64,000 nucleotides of DNA from NCBI RefSeq assembly GCF_003265705.1, contig NW_020313157.1, positions 3,059,549-3,123,548 on the forward strand, written 5' to 3'. This document shows, one piece after another, positions 57,120 to 64,000 of the stretch (positions within the stretch are counted from its first letter, which is position 1; each line of letters begins with the position of its first letter). Source of the DNA: Callorhinus ursinus. Its lineage: Eukaryota > Chordata > Mammalia > Carnivora > Otariidae. The notes beneath the pieces were generated by a model. It searched no databases and was not told the DNA's origin. It saw only the letters and a program-made list of their open reading frames with translations. Position numbers and translations under genes: made by a program.

Positions 57120-59689
57120 TTCTAACTACTTACACTCTGCATGTGGGCACTCTGTTGTTCGAGAAACCACACCCCGGACATCCACACAGAACAAACCAGG
57201 AGGCACACGGAAGGCATTGACTGGTTTTTAAGGAATGGTTGAGTGGTTTGTTAAATAGAGGCTGTAGGTAGGATCTTGCAAGGATCTGGGGAAGGAGGCA
57301 GAGAGAGAGCTGCCAATGCATAGTGCCTGGGAATGTGACCTAGGGCATGGGTGCGGGAGAGCGGGCAGCCTCAGGACTGAGGGCTCCAGGGCACTGCCAG
57401 TGAAGGCTACCAGGTGGGGGGGGCTGGGCTGTAGGGCAGGAACTCAGGTCACTGAAACCCAAGTGTTTATTTAGGGCCCAGGAAATGTGGGCTTGAATGG
57501 CTTAGTTTAGGCAATCATTTTTAAGCTTTTTAAAATGGAGATTTCAAGAAGTGTATTTATCTTTAATAATACTGTAGCTCCTTATAATTCTTATTTGATT
57601 ATCATTTATGCACATGAGAAACCAGCATATCCTTTTTTTGGCAAAGCTCCAGCATAGTCTTTGTGCATAATTTCCAGGATTTTTATGTAATGCTATTAAA
57701 TTCATTTTTTTTCCTTCCACAGAAAAATGTGCTACTGAAAGCAGCTTTTGAATCATTTATATTCATGTTTGAATTGTTTGGGAAATATTAACTTCAGCTT
57801 TTTGCCATTTAGTTTGTAGAGAGGAAGAAAACCCATATGCATGTGATTTATTTTTTTGTATATGGGATATTAAAATACAATAAACCATTAAGGCTTTGAC
57901 ATTTTAAGTAAAAGAGTCTATTGCACATTGGTTCAGTGAGTTTTACTCTGCTAAGTGTTAATATTCAAAGTGTGAATCGCATTGTATTCTGTAACTTCAT
58001 ACATGAGTTCTTTTCCCCATGAGAAAATGCTTCTTATGGTCATTAATGTTAATTTTTGTTTTGTCAGTGAGCTGTCTAAAATTTGGGAGAATTAGCTTTT
58101 TATCTTAAGATGTTTTCTCCACTAACTAGTGAAATACTTTCTGGTTCTCAGTTTCCTCCTATTCGTAAAACGTAAAAGTTTGAACTAGACACCCCCACTC
58201 TTCTCTAAGAGCAGCCCAGCTTCAACGTGACTGGAAATAGTACACGTTCTTAATACGAAGTAGTTTCTTCTTCATCCATCTCTTTAAACCGTGAGCCCTC
58301 ATTTAGGCAGATATAACATATGGAAACTCGGATTTACAGAACTGTTACATTGCAGGGCAGGTGTGGGATTCTTCACTTTCTATAGAGGATTCTTTACTTG
58401 CTTTACGTATAAATGAATAAGATTAAGTTACAGGAGTATAATTTACATGTGATTTTTTTGGATCACATTTGTTACATAAAGCAGAGTATCATTAGAGGAA
58501 CCCTGCTTGATTTTGAAAGTTTGAGGAACACTCTTGAAATGGCTTGGAGAAAATGTGAAGTGATTAATTTTTTTAAACATATGCTTTAATTCCTGTTTGA
58601 ACATTATTTTGGAGAGAGATTGGAAGGTTAGTTGCCAATACAATTAATTTCACTGTTTTGGCAAATTTTTCCACTAGAAAAACAGAGCAAATACTGGATT
58701 TAATAATGTTCTTACTGATTATTCCATTAATAAAAGACTTGCTTGCTCTGGATGGTGAGTTCCTGGACCTGATGACTGGATACTTAGTGTACCAGGGTCC
58801 CATATATTTACTGTATATTTAGTGTGACTCTTGTAGTTCAAAAATTAATGTACTTGGAAAATGTCTACCTTAGACCTTGCAATTAGAAATTAGAAGTCAC
58901 CAGTGATAAAAAGAAACCCTTGGATTTAATTATAAAGGATTTATAAAAGATTTTGAATGGTCTTCTTATCCTGTCTTAAGAACAGCAAAGCAACTCAGGG
59001 AAAGTAATATAGTATTTGCTGTAATGTCCATGACTGGTGAAACAAAGTGGGAAAGGAAAAACACTCTACTTTGTCCTCAAAGACAGTGTTGTCATTGGCT
59101 ACATGTGTCATCTGACCTGAGAGAGAATTTCATCCCAACAAAGACCCACCTTGTGAAACTGTAGCTTCCCTTAGAGAAAGTGTTATTCGCAGCCTGTTGG
59201 AGTCACATGTTTCCAGTACTGAAGTGACTGACTCAGTGTGTAAGTAACTGCAGAAGGTCAAAACTCTTACAACTACCATGCAAACAAAAATTTTTCTTTT
59301 TTCTTTTGTCTTTGACACACATTTCACAGCGAATTTCTCAGCTGGAATAACTTCACTAACTCTGTGTTCTTTCTGGCTCCTGAAAGAAAACCGTGATTCT
59401 GAACACTTTCAGAGCTGATGATTCTCAGATACCAACTTTGTCCCTCTGCCATCTGACCGTTCACAGGGAAATGTTTGGTTTCATGGCTTCAGTCATGATG
59501 TTACTTTATTTAGTTGCTATTAAATTTCCAATTCCATATACTCCCCTGGAGGTATTCCAGTTTGCACTAAGGTTTCTGTTTCTTTCGGCAGCATTGCTAT
59601 GGTGTGTGGAACTTTCCCGAATGAGGAATGTGACCAAGTTTCTCACAGTGGATGATTTTCAGTTTTTCTTTGCTTTTTTTTTTATAACA
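57120..59689 (+). other. ADCY9 intron, long repeat-poor AT-rich stretch
   Basis: About 2.6 kb without a repeat I can name, AT-rich, no credible open frame and no recognisable ADCY9 exon. Confidence 0.45.
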
Positions 59690-60125
59690 GTTTTTTTTTT
59701 TGGAGATATAATTCACATATCATACAATTCATTCATTTAAAGCATGTAATTTGTTCATTCTTAGTATATTCACAGATCTGTGCAACCATTAATACAAGCA
59801 ATTTTAAAACATTTTTATCACCCTAAAAAGAAACCCTATACTCATTAGCAGTTATTCTCCATTTCCCCTAAAACCTCTACTCCCTGGCAACCACTAGTCT
59901 ACTTTCTGTCTCTATAGATTGGCCTGTTCTGTCCATTTCATAAGGATGGAGTCCTGCAATATGCAGCCTTTTGGGTCTGGCTTCTTTCACTCAGCATACT
60001 GTTTTCTGGGTTCGTCCACATTGTAGTATGAGTCAGTGCTTCATTCCTTTTTATGGCCCTATAATATTCTATTGTGTGGATAGACCATATTTTACTTGTC
60101 CATTCATCAGTTGATGGAAAAGCTC
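59690..60125 (-). mobile_element. L1M 3' UTR fragment (antisense)
   Basis: 'tggagatataattcacatat', 'accctaaaaagaaaccctat', 'ccctggcaaccactagtcta' and 'cattcatcagttgatggaaa' are reverse L1M 3' UTR. Confidence 0.88.
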
Positions 60126-61660
60126 TTGTTTGAAATTGATAGGTTGATGGTTTGAAAATAAGTTGAAAGGATTAAAAAAAATCTATTATTTAATAATACA
60201 CCTTGATTAAAATTTACTTTGTTTTCACTGTTTATAAGTTTTCCCAGAAAGCCTGATTTAATGAAACTGAAACCGAATTATACTTTAATATAAATGTTTC
60301 ACGTAATCAGTTTTGTTTTGTTTTTTTTAAACAGCTATCCTCTTTTCTAAGCTTGATCCAGGTTGATTAAATGTTAAATTCTCTGATCCTTTTCTCCTAT
60401 CCGGATCCCTAAAAGACAGCTTGAGAGGAAGCATATGGTTGAATATGAAACCAGCCTCATTTAGTATGCTGTTAAATATAAATATCAATTAACGTAAGCC
60501 TTTCTGGATTTCCCAAGAGCTGAGGATTTTCCCCTTTAGTCAAGCAGACATTTTCCTCTTTTAACCTGATTAAACATTTGGTTTTATATTTCTGAAATGT
60601 ATATAACACTTTTTTACCTTCATAAAAATGAAATATGTCAAATGAATTAATTTTTTCAATGACTCAGTTATTTTTACCTGTTACTCAGCTTTTACTGATA
60701 TAGCAATTTCCACATGAGAATAGGATTTTTTGCTTTACTTTAGATAAACTGAGTTGCTCTGTTTTTCCATTTCTTACATTTTAAAATAGTTTTCCTACTT
60801 GCTTTCTTGCTATCAGTTTATAAAGCTATTGGTATTGCTTTTCTGTAATAGCTTTGCTTCTGGTTTTTACTTTATTCCATAAAGAAATCCAAATAAACCA
60901 AGCTTATTAACTCCGCAGATATAGTTTGATTAAAAGGACTAAAAATTAGGTCTCCAGCAAGTTTTTGGTTTCAAACAATCAAATATTCTGAATAAGTTGC
61001 CAGGTACTTGAGTTCAGGATGAGTAAGATGTTATGACAGTTATTTTTAGCATATTAAAGGGGAGGAGAAAGGGAAATTTGAATCAAATTTGTATCTTCAT
61101 AAACAGAGCATGTTTTCCACAAGACCAAAGTAGATTTCTTTTGACTATGTGGAAATAGAAAATGGGAATAACAGGTTGGATGATGAATTAATTAGAATTA
61201 ATTAACAATTAACTCTATAGTTACATCACAAAGCTAAAATGTGAATGTTAAAGTAGGGAAGTATTGATGTTGAAATTTACCAGACTTTTGGAAAAGTACT
61301 TTGCAGACTTTCCCAAGAAGCCTCTGGTAAGAATGACTGTATAGAGATTTTGTGTGTTCTCTGATACACCTGCCAAGGAAGAATAGGCCATATTTCTTCT
61401 TCTTTGGCTTAAACTGAAGGTGTACATTGGACTGTTATCCCAGAAATTTAGTAGTCTGGCATTCAGCAATGCTAGTTAAGTGTTGTTGCTTGTTTTGGGG
61501 AGGTTTGTTCTTCCTGAAGGGGCTGGTTGGGTGCTGGACTGCCCAGCGGGTGCCCAACCAGGTCTGAGCTCTGCCCCGCACTCCACAGGTTACTCAGACG
61601 TGCCTGTCAAGTTTGCTGAAGCATTGGCCCACCAATTTGGTAAGGCTGTTCTTTTAGATT
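60126..61660 (+). other. ADCY9 intron, repeat-poor AT-rich stretch
   Basis: AT-rich unique sequence; no gene, repeat or exon recognised. Confidence 0.45.
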
Positions 61661-61679
61661 AAAAATTAAAGTAGATTCA

Positions 61680-61776
61680 GGTTGCCTGGGTGGCTTAGTC
61701 GGTTAAGCATCTGGCTCTTGATCTCAGCTCAGGTCTTGGTCTCAGGGTTGTGAGTTCAAGCCCCATGTTTAAAAAA
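61680..61776 (+). mobile_element. Short-form CAN-SINE with long TSD
   Basis: Sense short variant ('ttgcctgggtggcttagtcg', 'gagttcaagccccatgttta'). The 19-bp TSD at 61661-61679 repeats at 61777-61795; its left part merges with the A tail. Confidence 0.92.
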
Positions 61777-61795
61777 AAAAATTAAAGTAGATTCA

Positions 61796-62743
61796 ATTCT
61801 TAGGAGTATGGATTGTCAGCTCTTGATTTTTAAAGTAATTAATATGTAATTACTTAATAAATGGCAGTCTGCGTATTGGTTTTCTCTCTGGGGGAGCAAA
61901 TTGCCTAACCTGAAGGGTTTTGATTGGGATTAAGTGAGATAATGCACATAAGAGCACCTGGCACATGGTAGGTGTTTAGCAGTTGTTGGTTTTTGCCCTA
62001 CTCCCTGCCTCCCCCAAACTTGTTTTCATCAGCATTGAAACCCATGTAATAGATGTTACCCCATAAGCAGCTACAAGATTCAGGGGGCACAGTGGGAGCA
62101 TGAGCCCTGTAATGCCAAAACCTCATGCCCAGCAGGTGCTAGCGGCAGGAAGCTCTGCCCCCCCACCAATGTGATTCACAGGGGATATCAGCCGCCGGCT
62201 TCCCTCATAGCCAGAGAGAACTCATCTCTGGTACTCACCTGCCCTTCCTGTGTGCCTCGTGGATTCCTGAGCTTCACCTCCTCCAGGCTGTGAATATGAA
62301 GTACAGTGTGATCCCAGTACGGGAGAGTATAAAAATAGGTAGACCAGAACCCGGAGACCGTGTCCTGTGAGTGGTGGGGCTTCACAGGAAAATAAAGCCA
62401 GGTGAGAACAGCGTCACGGATACAAGTGACTTTATATCTGGTGGGTGAAAGGTGCGTTCATCTCTCTGAATAGTTGTGAGTTAATATTATGGCTGATTCA
62501 GAATGACCATGAATACAACACTTGAATTTCCTCTTCCCGCCTTCTCTGGATAAAGAAAAATGTATATTCACATATCAGATCTTTAGTTCAGGCTTCTCCG
62601 TGGGGAAGCATGAGCTGCTTGTCCAGTGCCTGGACTCTGGGGGGTGGGGGGCAACATTTCTTATGTCAGTCTTTGTAAGATTGTCTGAAAAATCCTTGGA
62701 TGGGGGACTTAGAATTTATGGAAACCTACCTTGCTTCCCAGTC
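61796..62743 (+). other. ADCY9 intron, mostly unique
   Basis: A MIR-like tail ('cacctggcacatggtaggtg') ends at about 61980. The rest is unique with no exon seen. Confidence 0.4.
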
Positions 62744-62756
62744 TAAACTGCAGGCC

Positions 62757-62956
62757 CAGGGGTGCCTGGGTGGCTCAGTCATTAAGCGTCTGCCTTCGGC
62801 TCAGGTCATGATCCCACGGTCCTGGGATTGAGCCCTGCATCGGGCTCTCTGCTCGGCGGGGGGCCTGCTTCTCCCTCTCCCCCTCCCCCTGCTTGTGCTC
62901 CCTCTCTCACTCTGTCTTTGTCAAATAAATAAATAAAATCTTTAAAAATAAATAAA
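62757..62956 (+). mobile_element. CAN-SINE with 13-bp TSD
   Basis: Well-preserved sense SINE. TSD taaactgcaggcc at 62744-62756 and 62957-62969. Its AATAAA repeats lie on the ADCY9 sense strand. Confidence 0.94.
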
Positions 62957-63124
62957 TAAACTGCAGGCCTGGTGGTGCTGTCTTGATTGCTTTCATAAAC
63001 TTTCTCTGACACTGGTCCACAGATGGGCTTCTTGTGCCATATCTAGAACTTTCTAAAGCCTCATATTCTGCTCCTTCTCTCCCACTCCCACCCTTGCTGT
63101 TATCCTACAGTTTCCTGATGCTCT

Positions 63125-63690
63125 GTTCACTTTTTTTAATTGACATAAAATTTATATAACAAAATTAATCCAGTGGCATTTAGTACATTCACAGTGTTGC
63201 ACAACCATCACCTCTGATTCTAAAACATTTTCATCACCCCAAAAAGAAAACCCTGTGTCCATTAGCAGTCACTCCCCATCCCTCGCTCCTCCCAGCACCT
63301 GACAACCACTAATCTCTCTGCCTCTATTCATTTGCCTCTGCTAGATACTTCATATGAATGAATCATACAGTGTGTCTGGCTTCTTTCACTTAGCATCATG
63401 TTTTCATGGTAAATTCACATTGCAGCATATATTGGGACTTCTTTCCTTTTTATGGCTGAAAAATATTCAATTATATGGATAGACCACATTTTGTTTATCC
63501 ATTCTTCTGGTGATAGACATTTGGGCTGTTACCACCTTTCAACTGTTGTGAATAGTGCTACTCTGAATATTCATGTACTTTTTTTTTTTTTTGAGTACGT
63601 GTTTTTAATTCTCTTGGGTATATGCCTAGGAGTAGAATTGCTGGGCCTTATGGTAACTGTATGTTTTTGACAAACCTCTACCACTTTTTA
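63125..63690 (-). mobile_element. L1M 3' end (antisense)
   Basis: 'ttaattgacataaaatttat', 'ttcacttagcatcatgtttt', 'ttgggtatatgcctaggagt' and 'attgctgggccttatggtaa' follow the reverse L1M 3' UTR. Confidence 0.87.
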
Positions 63691-64000
63691 AAATGAGAAA
63701 CTCAAAACTTATAAGAAGAACCCTGTAAGAAGCCACATCTAGCAGTCAGATATTTCCAAAACCATCTTCCAAGTTGAGTCAAGCTGGTAATAGGTAATAC
63801 TATGAATTATGTATCTTGATTGAAATAATGACTTTGTTCACTGTAACTTGCAATGGTATTGTGGTTAAGGTAAAATTATAATGTAGGTACAACATGTTTA
63901 AAGACCTTTTCTTACTGATAAACATATGGATTTTGGCTTTCCCCTTCAGGCTGGCATTGGATTTGGCAACTTTGGAATTGTGTGTTAGATAAATAGTTGG

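Noticed and set aside
46671..64000. Search for the next ADCY9 exon (beginning with LKTYLISG-like sequence)
   Set aside because: No matching acceptor-exon-donor was found by reading the + strand; the exon is presumed to lie beyond the window.

Overview
The window is mammalian nuclear DNA from a carnivoran, probably a caniform. The main evidence is at least 27 copies of the tRNA-derived CAN-SINE family, which is restricted to Carnivora, in both orientations. The long copies with an 'acacaagcaggggg' stretch resemble forms I associate with bears, mustelids and seals. The first ~0.9 kb is the antisense 5' UTR of a carnivore-type L1. Only one protein-coding gene is convincingly visible: the 5' end of ADCY9 (adenylate cyclase type 9) on the + strand. 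No bacterial operon, CRISPR array, tRNA or rRNA gene is present.

Layout. 1-897 is the 5' end of a minus-strand L1 that runs off the left edge. 898-2600 holds SINEs and unique sequence. About 2600-3300 is an orphan GC/CpG-rich, promoter-like island with NRF1-type, GC-box and ARE/AP-1-type motifs but no recognisable gene. 3.3-43.6 kb is intergenic: MIR and L2 fossils, three antisense MLT1-type LTRs, many antisense L1M 3' ends, two sense L1M bodies, one MER5-type DNA element, and younger SINEs, many with clear target-site duplications (TSDs).

43.69-44.72 kb is the ADCY9 CpG-island promoter and 5' leader. The first coding exon follows at 44915-46607. It encodes the cytosolic N-terminus, six membrane helices and essentially the whole C1a catalytic domain (residues 1-564 plus one base). 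It ends in a clear GTATGT donor. The rest of the window (46608-64000) is intron. It contains a repeat-poor stretch after the exon, L2 fossils, a ~1.8 kb decayed hAT transposon with nested insertions, and antisense L1 3' ends. I could not find the next ADCY9 exon, so C1b, the second membrane cassette and C2 lie beyond the right edge.

The points most worth a second look are the orphan CpG island, the uORF series and possible GC-AG first intron of ADCY9, an AATAAA just after the first coding exon's donor that could give a C1a-only isoform, and the hAT fossil. I see no evidence for a wholly new biological system. Repeat family names come from recognising consensus-like sequence by eye, so subfamily assignments are tentative.
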